Below, piece by piece: positions 20,842 through 29,416 of a stretch of 43,074 bases of DNA; the first letter of the stretch is position 1, and every line of letters begins with the position of its first letter. The DNA lies in IMG/VR virus record IMGVR_UViG_3300009537_000042, positions 1 through 43,074 of that record; one strand, given 5' to 3'. The translations under genes were made by a program, and so were the position numbers. Source of the stretch: a virus. Below the pieces are notes generated by a model. It did not search any database, was not told where the DNA came from, and saw only the letters and a program-made list of their open reading frames with translations.

Positions 20842-22176
20842 ATGAAAAAGTATTTACTTATTTTTCTGGCACTGTTCCCGCTGGTTGTTTACGCTGGCTG
20901 GAACTCACAACAAAAGACCGATGGATCAATGTGTATCACCAATGCGCCCGCAGGGGCAGTTGATGCGATGTGTGTTGACTACGCCGGTAATGTTGTTTTT
21001 GGCGGTGATGTTTCCGCAGTAGGTGAAATATCCTATGACGGAACTACCCCGTTAAATCTGGATGACGGATCAGGTGCATCACCGACATTAACCTTCACTG
21101 ATGAAACCAATGAAACGGCAGTGTTACAAAAAGCCGACTCAGGTTTCTTCGGCATTACCACACTGGCCGCTGACGGCTTGAATGTACTCGTAGGCAATCT
21201 GAAGATTGGCAACGGTGTACCGACAGTCGCTCTGGACGGTGAGGATGCCTATGTTGAAGGCACGTTTGAAGTGGACGGCGCAGCCCAGTTGGATGGTGCG
21301 ATTACCGCAACCTCAAGTCTGTCTGTCAGTGGTGCGATAACCAATTCATCCACGATTACCTCTTCAGGTAACGCGGTTGATCTGACGTTAAGCGCACCCA
21401 CCAATGGCGGCAATGCCGATGCCAAGAACGAGTTTGTTGGCATACCACGCATTAAAGGCTTTGTCACAGGTGCAGGCACCAATGGCGCAGCGGCTGGTAA
21501 AACAGTCACCGGCTACATTGACGAAACACCTGCTGGCGAATGGACAGCCACCGCCAACATGACTGATGCGACTGATGCAGTGAACTACCGTAAAGGTAGT
21601 GCATCGCTCAAGCTGACAGTTGGCGCAACCCCTGCTGCCGGTAACGGTGCAGACAACCCGCTGGCTGGTGGTGATGAGGACTGGAGTGATGATGAGTCGT
21701 TTGGTATGTGGATGATGTGTGATGCCACAACCTCTGCTGGCGATTGGGTTCTGGAAATAACGGACTCAGTGGCCGGTGCTACGACTGTCAACGTACCAGC
21801 CCTTGCCTCGGCTAACAAGTGGACATGGGTGGAAGTGGACATATCCGGCGTGGCTAACGCCTCCAAGGATGTGATCACTGACATCGCCCTTGATCTGTCT
21901 GCTGCCGGTGCGGTGGCATTACCGAGTAAGGTCTGCAACTTCGATTACGCGTACAAGTGGGATGCAACTGAAGAAGACGCAATGACCCTTAACGTGTATG
22001 AAGATGGCGTGATTGCTGTTTACTCAGTCGTAACTGCCTCAGGCCAAGCCAACACTCCCTCCTTATTGACGGAAGGCACTGATTTCTTTGTCCACTATGA
22101 AGCCGGTAACGACTTCCTGGTATGGATAACAGATCAGTCTGCCGCGTCACTCTGGGGTAGTGCCGCAATTCAGTAA
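20842..22176 (+). CDS. Large beta-rich protein with signal peptide, encoded among virion genes
   Basis: 444 residues. MKKYLLIFLALFPLVVYA is a textbook Sec signal peptide with cleavage after VYA. The mature protein is beta-rich and Ala/Gly/Thr-rich (TAADGLNVLVGN-like strands, LDGEDAYVEGTFEVDGAAQL, DISGVANASKDVITDIALDL) like collagen-free tail-fibre or head-fibre stalks. A virion protein should not be exported from the cytoplasm, so the signal peptide is unusual. It may be a cell-surface product such as a superinfection blocker, or the N-terminus may simply be hydrophobic. Confidence 0.6.
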   Translation: MKKYLLIFLALFPLVVYAGWNSQQKTDGSMCITNAPAGAVDAMCVDYAGNVVFGGDVSAVGEISYDGTTPLNLDDGSGASPTLTFTDETNETAVLQKADSGFFGITTLAADGLNVLVGNLKIGNGVPTVALDGEDAYVEGTFEVDGAAQLDGAITATSSLSVSGAITNSSTITSSGNAVDLTLSAPTNGGNADAKNEFVGIPRIKGFVTGAGTNGAAAGKTVTGYIDETPAGEWTATANMTDATDAVNYRKGSASLKLTVGATPAAGNGADNPLAGGDEDWSDDESFGMWMMCDATTSAGDWVLEITDSVAGATTVNVPALASANKWTWVEVDISGVANASKDVITDIALDLSAAGAVALPSKVCNFDYAYKWDATEEDAMTLNVYEDGVIAVYSVVTASGQANTPSLLTEGTDFFVHYEAGNDFLVWITDQSAASLWGSAAIQ

Positions 22177-22183
22177 CCTTTCC

Positions 22184-22210
22184 GGGGGCGCACCCCGCGC
22201 CCCCTTTTTT
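22184..22210 (+). terminator. Intrinsic terminator inside the virion gene block
   Basis: GGGGGCGC (22184-22191) and GCGCCCCC (22197-22204) form a perfect 8-bp GC stem with loop ACCCC, followed by six T. It is the strongest terminator seen on the plus strand besides the one at 38945. It lies only 13 bases before the next ATG, so it must leak or be antiterminated, or the downstream genes have another promoter. Confidence 0.8.
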
Positions 22211-22223
22211 CTTGGAGCAAATT

Positions 22224-22817
22224 ATGAGCGTACAACTTAGAGGCGCAGACTGGACATTGCATGAACGTGGTGCAGATGCCACTTTGGTGTCCTTGTCACA
22301 AGCCGCACCTGCAAGCGGTCAGCGTCACCATGTCACATCATTAGCCTGTAGCTTTGATGATACCGATCATGTCGCGCTGGAACTTTACGGCATGACCAAA
22401 GTAGGGCCGTTTGATGCAACTTCTACCAGTGTAGTCCATCTGGTTAACAACACAATCACCGTTTCCGGGCATGGCCTGACCAACGGTACAAAAGTCACCT
22501 ATAACAACGGCGGCGGTACGAGTATCGGCGGTTTGACTTCCGGTGACAGTTATTTTGTTGTCGGTGTATCCGGCTCGATCTTCCAGTTGTCCGCAACACT
22601 AGGCGGCGCAGCGATTGATCTGACCGGCACCCAGGCGAACTTCGGGACAGCGCAATTAATCATCCCTGTATCAAAGTCATGGATGGTTTATGACCAGATT
22701 GCGATCACTTATCTTTATCCCGTAGCAATGGCCTACAACTGCCCGGTTTATTTAAAAGTAACACCAAGCGCAGGCATACAGGCCTTAGTCCACATGGAAG
22801 GTTTTACGGGTGGCTAA
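22224..22817 (+). CDS. Virion structural protein with a beta-sandwich region
   Basis: 197 residues from the ATG at 22224 with TTGGAG upstream. The middle part (HLVNNTITVSGHGLTNGTKV, SGDSYFVVGVSGSIFQLSAT) resembles the small beta-barrel repeats seen in phage tail and fibre proteins. It overlaps the next gene by eight bases. Role unknown, probably virion. Confidence 0.55.
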   Translation: MSVQLRGADWTLHERGADATLVSLSQAAPASGQRHHVTSLACSFDDTDHVALELYGMTKVGPFDATSTSVVHLVNNTITVSGHGLTNGTKVTYNNGGGTSIGGLTSGDSYFVVGVSGSIFQLSATLGGAAIDLTGTQANFGTAQLIIPVSKSWMVYDQIAITYLYPVAMAYNCPVYLKVTPSAGIQALVHMEGFTGG

Positions 22818-23175
22818 GTTTGAAGTAAACGGGGACATGATACGGAAGTCTATTTACGATGAAGTTGAAAAGAAAATGGTCAACAAGGTCATGCAGGATG
22901 CAGAGCCTTATCTCGACCAAAACCGCATAGATCGCAACTCAACCCCTGAGTTTGGCAAATACAAAAGGCCACTCACCAAAGTCGCATCAATCCCGTTAGC
23001 AATGGTTGAATCCATGATGAATGGGACGTGCTGCACTGAGGGCAAGAAGTACAACCTGTGGTCAGATGATCTGGACGAGAAAAGGCGGGCTTTGGTTCAT
23101 ATCCAGATCAACCATAAAGAACTGATGGCAATTAACGGCACACCCTTCGCACTCAAGAGGCCGACATGGCAATAA
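22810..23175 (+). CDS. Hypothetical virion assembly protein (121 aa)
   Basis: GTG start at 22810. The protein is mostly helical with conserved-looking SIYDEVEKKMVNKVMQDAEP and CCTEGKKYNLWSDD segments. It is encoded between structural proteins and overlaps the adaptor gene by ten bases. A connector or portal-closure role would fit its place, but no family can be named. Confidence 0.5.
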   Translation: MAKFEVNGDMIRKSIYDEVEKKMVNKVMQDAEPYLDQNRIDRNSTPEFGKYKRPLTKVASIPLAMVESMMNGTCCTEGKKYNLWSDDLDEKRRALVHIQINHKELMAINGTPFALKRPTWQ

Positions 23176-23831
23176 CCAATTATTCCGAGCTTAAAAATGC
23201 AGTGCAAAACTGGATAGGCCGGACTGATTCCGATTTCATCAACCGCGTTGATGAGTTCATTGATCTGACGGAAGATCGGATTCATTACGGTTTCGGTGAA
23301 CCGGGCGATCAATACTACAGCGCACCGTTAAGAATAAGGGGCATGGAGACTACCGGGACTTTAACGATCAACGGTCAGACGATTGCCGTCCCTACCGGCT
23401 TTTTAGAGGAAAGGCGTATCTATCTTAATACCGATCCAAAGAATGATCTGGTTTATCTTCCCCCTGATCGCTTCTGGGCTTCTACAGCAGGATCAAGATC
23501 AGCCGGTGGCAAACCTGTCATGTACACCATCGAAGGTTCAAACTTTATCTTTGCCCCATCACCGGATGCCACTTATTCAGGCAAGGTTTTATATGCAAAG
23601 AAAATGGATGCCTTATCCAATTCTACCCCTACCAACTGGCTTATCACCAACGCACCTTCAGTCTATCTCTATGGCGCGTTACACGAAGCGATGATTTGGG
23701 ACTATAACGATGAAGGGGCTTTAAAATATATAAATTTATACAACGGAAAAATTAATGCTTTAGCGCGGCAGGACAGGCTATCAAAGACAGGCGGCGGATC
23801 ACTTTCGCAACGGCCTGACAAGGTGGCCTGA
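23166..23831 (+). CDS. Head-tail adaptor protein
   Basis: 221 residues. It starts MAITNYSELKNAVQNWIGRT, and has DEFIDLTEDRIHYGF, LPPDRFWASTAG and LYGALHEAMIWDYNDEGA, the hallmarks of the adaptor (gp4/gp11-like) family of P22- and SU10-like phages. It joins the portal to the nozzle. The next gene, the nozzle, starts on the last base of its stop (TGATGG). Confidence 0.8.
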   Translation: MAITNYSELKNAVQNWIGRTDSDFINRVDEFIDLTEDRIHYGFGEPGDQYYSAPLRIRGMETTGTLTINGQTIAVPTGFLEERRIYLNTDPKNDLVYLPPDRFWASTAGSRSAGGKPVMYTIEGSNFIFAPSPDATYSGKVLYAKKMDALSNSTPTNWLITNAPSVYLYGALHEAMIWDYNDEGALKYINLYNGKINALARQDRLSKTGGGSLSQRPDKVA

Positions 23832-25333
23832 TGGATCCGATCACCACTACCAGTTTCGGTGAGTATTTACCCGATCTGCCACAGTTAAACAATCCAGGCG
23901 CGACTATTGCTAAAAACGTCATACCGGAAGCAACTGGCTACTTACCTTTACGGACTTTGACACCAGTTTCCAGTGCTTTAAATACGAGGTGTCTGGGGGC
24001 TATCGCGGTCAAGGATGATGCCGCGAACTCTTATAATTATGCCGGGACATTGACAAAACTGTACGTCCAGGCGGCACAGACCATGACCTCGGTAACTAAT
24101 GCGGGTGGTGATTACGTCACCGGCGCAGATGAGTTCTGGGGCTTTGTGAAGTGGGGCGATCAGGTCATTGCTACCAATTACAGCGATCCGGTACAGGTTA
24201 TAGACTTGGGCGGGACGGAGTTTGCCGATCTGGCCGGTAGTCCACCGCAGGCAAGGCATATCGCCGTTATTGGCCAGTTTGTAGTTCTGGGGTTTTTAGA
24301 TGAAGGCACTGTTTACCCCACCAAAGTCCGCTGGTCAGGGATCAACGATGAAACGGCATGGACACCTTCTGCAGCCACGCAGTCTGATTCCCAGATTCTC
24401 CAATCCAATGCGCCCTCCGGCGGCGGCTGGATCATGGGCATATCAGGACACGGTGACTACGGGCTGGTAATGCAGGAATACACTTGTTGGCGGATGACTT
24501 ATATCGGTTCCCCGGCAGTATTCCAGTTTGATGAGATTTTACCAAGTATCGGTACACCCGCCAGAAACTCAATAGTTGATGTTGGGGATTCTACTTTCTT
24601 TCTGGGACAGGACGGCTTTTATGAAATTGTCGGCGGGGCGAATGTCATCCCGATAGGCGCAAATAAAGTTGATCGGACTTTTCTGGCTGACGTTGATCCG
24701 AACTATATTAAAAACGTGATCGGCGCAGCAGACCCTACACAGAAAATCATCATGTGGATTTACCCTGATATAACCGGGGTGCAGATTCCGAATAAATGTA
24801 TTATTTACGATTACGTTAATAAAAAATGGTCGCATGGCGAATTTAACTGCGAATGGATTTATAACGGTCTGGGGGTAGGGTACACCTTAGAGACACTGGA
24901 TGATCTGAGTGCCGATCTGGATTTACTGGAAGCCTCTTTGGACTCAAGGGAATACACCGGCGGCGCGTTACAGTTAGCGGCCTTTAACACCGATCATAAA
25001 AAATCCACTTTCTCCGGTACAGCGTTAAACGCCTGTGTGGAGACTGCCGAAGTCCAGGTATTTAAAAACCAGGTGGAAAGCAGGCGGGCATTAGTGAACG
25101 GTGTCCGGCCTCTAGTGGATGGGGTGGACACGACCTTAACCGTTCAGGTAGGACAAAGAAACAAACAGAACGAACCGATCACTTACGGCTCAGTAGTCTC
25201 TCCTGAATCTGGCACGAACATCGCCCATTTCAGAAGTAATGCGAGATACCATCGCTTTAGAGTATTAACCAGTAATGACTTTGATCACGCTTTAGGCGTT
25301 GAAGTGTACGCTAAACCAACTGGACGTAGGTAA
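23831..25333 (+). CDS. Tail nozzle / stabilisation protein (P22 gp10-like)
   Basis: 500 residues with a beta-propeller-like series of strands (KLYVQAAQTMTSVTNAGG, FWGFVKWGDQVIATNYSD, GLVMQEYTCWRMTYIGS, DSTFFLGQDGFYEIVGG). The order of adaptor followed by a ~500-residue propeller is that of P22 gp4-gp10 and SU10. It closes the tail channel. TAATG coupling with the next gene. Confidence 0.8.
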   Translation: MDPITTTSFGEYLPDLPQLNNPGATIAKNVIPEATGYLPLRTLTPVSSALNTRCLGAIAVKDDAANSYNYAGTLTKLYVQAAQTMTSVTNAGGDYVTGADEFWGFVKWGDQVIATNYSDPVQVIDLGGTEFADLAGSPPQARHIAVIGQFVVLGFLDEGTVYPTKVRWSGINDETAWTPSAATQSDSQILQSNAPSGGGWIMGISGHGDYGLVMQEYTCWRMTYIGSPAVFQFDEILPSIGTPARNSIVDVGDSTFFLGQDGFYEIVGGANVIPIGANKVDRTFLADVDPNYIKNVIGAADPTQKIIMWIYPDITGVQIPNKCIIYDYVNKKWSHGEFNCEWIYNGLGVGYTLETLDDLSADLDLLEASLDSREYTGGALQLAAFNTDHKKSTFSGTALNACVETAEVQVFKNQVESRRALVNGVRPLVDGVDTTLTVQVGQRNKQNEPITYGSVVSPESGTNIAHFRSNARYHRFRVLTSNDFDHALGVEVYAKPTGRR

Positions 25334-26406
25334 TGGCTGATAACAAGCATATCTCCAAACCGCCCAAAGTACATTCAGATGAACGGGCGCACAGGAAGCT
25401 GTTAGCCGAGGCCATCTGGGGGATATTAGACGGAAAACTTTATTGTACTGGTGAAGTGACTTTAACGGCGGATGCCGTGACTACAGTAGTCACCGATCAC
25501 CGGGTAGGAAATGAATCGGTTATTTTATTCATGCCCTTGACGGAAAATGCCGCTTCCCGTTTTACCGAAACAGGGCGGGTCTGGGCGTTCACCTCTCCTA
25601 CAGGTTCAAGCGGCACGTATTATTGGGGTGGGTATTATAACTTCGCTCCGAGCCACAACGACTTTTCCGGCTCACCGACTTTCGGTACTGCCAACGCCGC
25701 TTACGGCGCACACTTCTTTATCGTATTAGGCGCGGTCACGGTTGATGTCTTAACTATAAGAGTCACCGGCACATCGTTTGCCGAGGGTGGAGTAAGGACG
25801 GCAGCGGATACGGAAGATATTGTTATTCCAAATTCCACTCCGGCCAACACTTTTTACCAGACTTCTAAAAGGTGGATTGGGCAGATCACAATTTCGGTAT
25901 TCAGTGGGACAGCCAAAAACTGTAATTATGGATGGGCGGCTTACTGGAACAACGACTACAGCGATTTCACCGTGATCGGTTGTGACTTCACGTGGCTAGG
26001 CGGGGCGAATGATGCTGATGCCAATTTAGGGATCATCCACCATAAAGCGACCGGCTGGACATATAACGCCGGATCAACACCCACCCCACCGGCATTACTT
26101 ACCAGTATGCAGACTGATTATAACACCGAGTATCAAATTAAAAACGGTGAGTTTGGTGCATATAAAAGAACAGGTTTAAGTACCAGTGTGGCGGGGAGTA
26201 ACAAGGAGGGGATCATCGTCTATGTTAAAACGACTGCCAACAAGGCGTTTGAATTGGGTAATGCGGTAATAAGAATCAAGTCGCAGATCAGCCCGCAGCC
26301 TTTCGTGCAGACAACCGATATTGATACGTTAAACCACACATTCACAGTCAATCACATTGACAACGATCTGACCGACAGAGACTTCAGATATTTAATTGTA
26401 GGATAA
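25333..26406 (+). CDS. Tail-associated structural protein (357 aa)
   Basis: The first ~50 residues are helical (HSDERAHRKLLAEAIWGILD) and the rest is beta-rich with Tyr, Trp, Asn and Thr (TYYWGGYYNFAPSHNDFSG, CNYGWAAYWNNDYSDFTV). The gene lies right after the nozzle. It is probably a tail appendage or a tail-interface protein. No enzymatic motif. Confidence 0.55.
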   Translation: MADNKHISKPPKVHSDERAHRKLLAEAIWGILDGKLYCTGEVTLTADAVTTVVTDHRVGNESVILFMPLTENAASRFTETGRVWAFTSPTGSSGTYYWGGYYNFAPSHNDFSGSPTFGTANAAYGAHFFIVLGAVTVDVLTIRVTGTSFAEGGVRTAADTEDIVIPNSTPANTFYQTSKRWIGQITISVFSGTAKNCNYGWAAYWNNDYSDFTVIGCDFTWLGGANDADANLGIIHHKATGWTYNAGSTPTPPALLTSMQTDYNTEYQIKNGEFGAYKRTGLSTSVAGSNKEGIIVYVKTTANKAFELGNAVIRIKSQISPQPFVQTTDIDTLNHTFTVNHIDNDLTDRDFRYLIVG

Positions 26407-26410
26407 AATT

Positions 26411-26728
26411 ATGCCAAATTATGATTATTCCGGCTACAGCCTTGCAAACAGAGTAAGGGGTTTTCAACCAGGTGGGCAAGTGCCGCCTGCACCAGTGAAT
26501 ACTACAACTCCAGTTAACCGCGCTGTCCCGCAGGGAATGGGCGGGTTACTTGGTCAGCCGATGGGGCAGGCTGTACCACAGGGTTACAACCCGATGCAGA
26601 TGGGGCAGATGAATCCGCAGTCCATGAATGAAATAGCAGCCTTGTTACAGAACCAGCAAACCATGTCGGCACAGCAGTATTATCAGGACTTGCTTAATAA
26701 ACTGAGATACGCGCAATTTCTTAAATAG
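26411..26728 (+). CDS. Gln/Pro/Met-rich protein (105 aa)
   Basis: A low-complexity protein (MPNYDYSGYSLANRVRGFQP, MGQMNPQSMNEIAALLQNQQ) with a helical C-terminus (QYYQDLLNKLRYAQFLK). Composition and place at the head of the ejection-protein group suggest a small internal virion protein. It is coupled to the next gene by TAGTG. Confidence 0.55.
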   Translation: MPNYDYSGYSLANRVRGFQPGGQVPPAPVNTTTPVNRAVPQGMGGLLGQPMGQAVPQGYNPMQMGQMNPQSMNEIAALLQNQQTMSAQQYYQDLLNKLRYAQFLK

Positions 26729-27135
26729 TGTTCTGCGGGATACATCATAGTGATGTTGATCTGGTCTGGAAAGACATTAAGCCGCTTGTCCAGAAAGCAC
26801 TTGATAAAAACAATGGTAACGATTACTACACAACGGATGATGTAAAAAAATTCATCAAGAACAGAAGTTTCCAGCTTTGGATTGCCGTTAATAACGATGA
26901 AATAGAAGCGGCATTTATTACCCAGATTGTCATTTACCCACGATGCAAGGAATTAAGCATCTTTCTTGTCAGTGGTAAAAATATTGATTCATGGCTTAAC
27001 GAGGCATGGACGCAGCTTAAAGATTACGGTGCGTCAATGAAATGTAATTACATGAGTGGTATCGGCAGAATAGGCTGGATGAAAGTCATGCCGGAAAGAA
27101 CAGTAAATAAATTTATGTGGATAATTAAAATATGA
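26728..27135 (+). CDS. GNAT-fold-like phage protein in the ejection gene group
   Basis: 135 residues from a GTG overlapping the upstream TAG. SFQLWIAVNNDEIEAAFITQ, IVIYPRCKELSIFLVSGKNI and YMSGIGRIGWMKVMPE follow the strand order of a degenerate acetyltransferase fold that I associate with a widespread small phage/prophage family. The canonical acetyl-CoA loop (R-x-x-G-x-G/A) is absent, so it may not be catalytic. It is ATGA-coupled to the next gene. Confidence 0.55.
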   Translation: MFCGIHHSDVDLVWKDIKPLVQKALDKNNGNDYYTTDDVKKFIKNRSFQLWIAVNNDEIEAAFITQIVIYPRCKELSIFLVSGKNIDSWLNEAWTQLKDYGASMKCNYMSGIGRIGWMKVMPERTVNKFMWIIKI

Positions 27136-28280
27136 CCATATTTGATTTTTATAAAACAATGATAACCGGACTTGGGCTTGGGGGCGGCGGGACAACCTCA
27201 ACAAACACAGTCCAGAACGCCGATCCATGGAAAGGGCAACAGCCTTATTTGACTTACGGCTTTGAACAGGCGAAACAGAACTTTCAAACACCGCAAAGTT
27301 ACTTCCCTAACCAGTCAGTAGTCCCGTTCAGCCCGCAGTCTGACATGGCAATGCGCTTGACCGAAGGCAGGGCGTTGCAAGGTTCACCAGTGAACTTCGC
27401 AGCACAGGACTTGGCGACTAATACGTTAGGTGGAAATTACTTAAACGGAAATCCTTATCTGGATGCCATGTATAACAGTGGCGTATCCGGTATGACGCGT
27501 AACTTTGGCGAGTCTGTCTTACCCAACATAGATTCACAGTTTGCCGGTAAAGGACGCTATGGATCGGACTTGTGGGGCAACCAGAAAGATCAGGCCATGC
27601 AGACGTTTGGCAAGTCACTATCCGATTACGCAACTAATCTTTATGGTGGGGCTTACGAGAACGAAAGGAACCGCCAACAACAGACAATGGCAATGGCTCC
27701 ACAACTTGCCGCGCAGGACTACACCGACTTTGCCCAACTAGGGAATGTCGGCGCAATGACTGAAGGTAAGGCGCAGCAGCAACTAGCCGATCAAATCAAT
27801 CGTTATCAGTTCTATCAGCAAAGACCGGATCAAGCCCTGCAACAGTACATGGGCAACGTCACCGGAAACTACGGCAGCAGTACAACCGGCACAACCACAG
27901 GCGGCACACAGGCCAATCCATTGATGAACGCTTTGGGTTTGGGATTGACTGGTTACGGATTACTGAGTGGCGCAGCCGCACCATTGTCCATGTCTGGTTA
28001 TTCCGGCATACCATTAATGATGTCGGCAGCGGCTAATGCCGCACCAGTAGCTGCCGGTATAGGGGCGTCTGCCTTACCATTTTTCATGTGTTGGGTAGCG
28101 CGTGAAGTGTACGGCGACAGCAATCCCGCATGGTTACGATTCTACGACTGGAAAGAACTGAAAGCCCCGAAGTGGTTTAAGTGGCTTTACAACAAGCATG
28201 GTAAGCAATTTGCAGCATGGATCAAAAACAAGCCCTACATTAAAAACTTAATCCGTAAGTGGATGGATACAAAGATATGA
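27132..28280 (+). CDS. Ejection / tail-associated protein with C-terminal CWVAREVYG domain
   Basis: 382 residues. The N-terminal two thirds are Gly/Gln/Asn-rich and helical (NPYLDAMYNSGVSGMTRNFG, AYENERNRQQQTMAMAPQ), followed by hydrophobic Gly/Ala segments (LGLGLTGYGLLSGAAAPL). The last ~65 residues, beginning CWVAREVYGDSNPAWLRFYD, match a conserved C-terminal module that recurs on many phage virion proteins. It is probably an internal protein ejected with DNA. Confidence 0.6.
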   Translation: MTIFDFYKTMITGLGLGGGGTTSTNTVQNADPWKGQQPYLTYGFEQAKQNFQTPQSYFPNQSVVPFSPQSDMAMRLTEGRALQGSPVNFAAQDLATNTLGGNYLNGNPYLDAMYNSGVSGMTRNFGESVLPNIDSQFAGKGRYGSDLWGNQKDQAMQTFGKSLSDYATNLYGGAYENERNRQQQTMAMAPQLAAQDYTDFAQLGNVGAMTEGKAQQQLADQINRYQFYQQRPDQALQQYMGNVTGNYGSSTTGTTTGGTQANPLMNALGLGLTGYGLLSGAAAPLSMSGYSGIPLMMSAAANAAPVAAGIGASALPFFMCWVAREVYGDSNPAWLRFYDWKELKAPKWFKWLYNKHGKQFAAWIKNKPYIKNLIRKWMDTKI

Positions 28281-29416
28281 ACGGCATTTTGAGCAATCCC
28301 TGGTTTATGGCAGGCACAGGTATTCTTGGCAACCCCATGAATCCTTTAGGCGGAATGTCACAGAATCTCATGGCAGGCGCACAGTACCAGCAGCAGGCGG
28401 AACAACAGAAGATGTTGCAGCAATACTACGAGATGCAAATGGCGCAGCAGAGAAGGGAACTGGAGAAACAGAAGCAAGAGGAAGAATGGATGCGTGGTAT
28501 GCCTATGCCTGTTTCGCATGAATTGTCACAGACTCAGGGTATTTTAAGCCCGGAAACAACTGATCCAAATGCCATGCCTAATTGGATGATGCAATCACCT
28601 GATCTAAATGTCAGGTTGAAGGCTTATGAGATGATGAATAAAAGGCCAGACCCTTATCAGTTAGACGCTGGCGATGTATTGATTGACCCAAATACATATA
28701 AGCAGTTAGCCACCGCACCGTTCAAGTCTGACGTTTTAACACCAGAGGCATTAGCACAAAAGATACAATTAGCAACAGCAGGGCGTTCATCTACCAACGT
28801 GAATGTTGGTGGGGCTGATCCTTTAGATGCAATCCCTAGTGTTTCAGACTTAATCAAATATCGTGATAAGAACGGTAATCCACCTCCCGGCCCAATGAGT
28901 CACAGAGAACTCAGAGAAAAGGGGTATACGCTTTCTGATGTGCCTACTGAAAAGGACAAGGTGGCAAGTTATGTGGCGGATAGTTTAACTACTGCATCAA
29001 GTGAAGTGGACAAGGTTCTATCCAAGCCTGATTTCAATCCATCATCATTTGATGAATTTGCCAAGAATATAACCAACTGGACAGCCTCACCCAATTATCA
29101 ACAGTACAAATCTGCTGCTGATGAATGGGCAACTAACCTTGTATTCCTGAGATCAGGTGCTACTGCGAGACAGGAAGAAAAGGACGCTGCCTTTAACAAT
29201 TACTGGCCGCAGCCAGGAGACAAGCCTGAGACAAGAAAGTTCAAGGAGAAATTCAGGAAGGCGCAGGAAATTAACGCTTATTCAATGGCAGCAATGGGTG
29301 GGCGTGTCAGTAAGGAAAAGGCGGAAGAAAAGATAAAACAACTGCAAAAGGAAATTGATGTAATAGACACAAGCACAGATACATCAACAATGTCTGATGA
29401 TGAGTTATTTAATTAA
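28277..29416 (+). CDS. Internal virion (ejection-type) protein, Gln/Met-rich N-terminus
   Basis: 379 residues from the ATG that overlaps the upstream TGA. A hydrophobic Gly/Met segment (NPWFMAGTGILGNPMNPLGG) is followed by a Gln-rich coiled coil (YQQQAEQQKMLQQYYEMQMA) and a long helical remainder. Ejection proteins of short-tailed phages have this make-up. No enzymatic motif seen. Confidence 0.55.
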   Translation: MNGILSNPWFMAGTGILGNPMNPLGGMSQNLMAGAQYQQQAEQQKMLQQYYEMQMAQQRRELEKQKQEEEWMRGMPMPVSHELSQTQGILSPETTDPNAMPNWMMQSPDLNVRLKAYEMMNKRPDPYQLDAGDVLIDPNTYKQLATAPFKSDVLTPEALAQKIQLATAGRSSTNVNVGGADPLDAIPSVSDLIKYRDKNGNPPPGPMSHRELREKGYTLSDVPTEKDKVASYVADSLTTASSEVDKVLSKPDFNPSSFDEFAKNITNWTASPNYQQYKSAADEWATNLVFLRSGATARQEEKDAAFNNYWPQPGDKPETRKFKEKFRKAQEINAYSMAAMGGRVSKEKAEEKIKQLQKEIDVIDTSTDTSTMSDDELFN

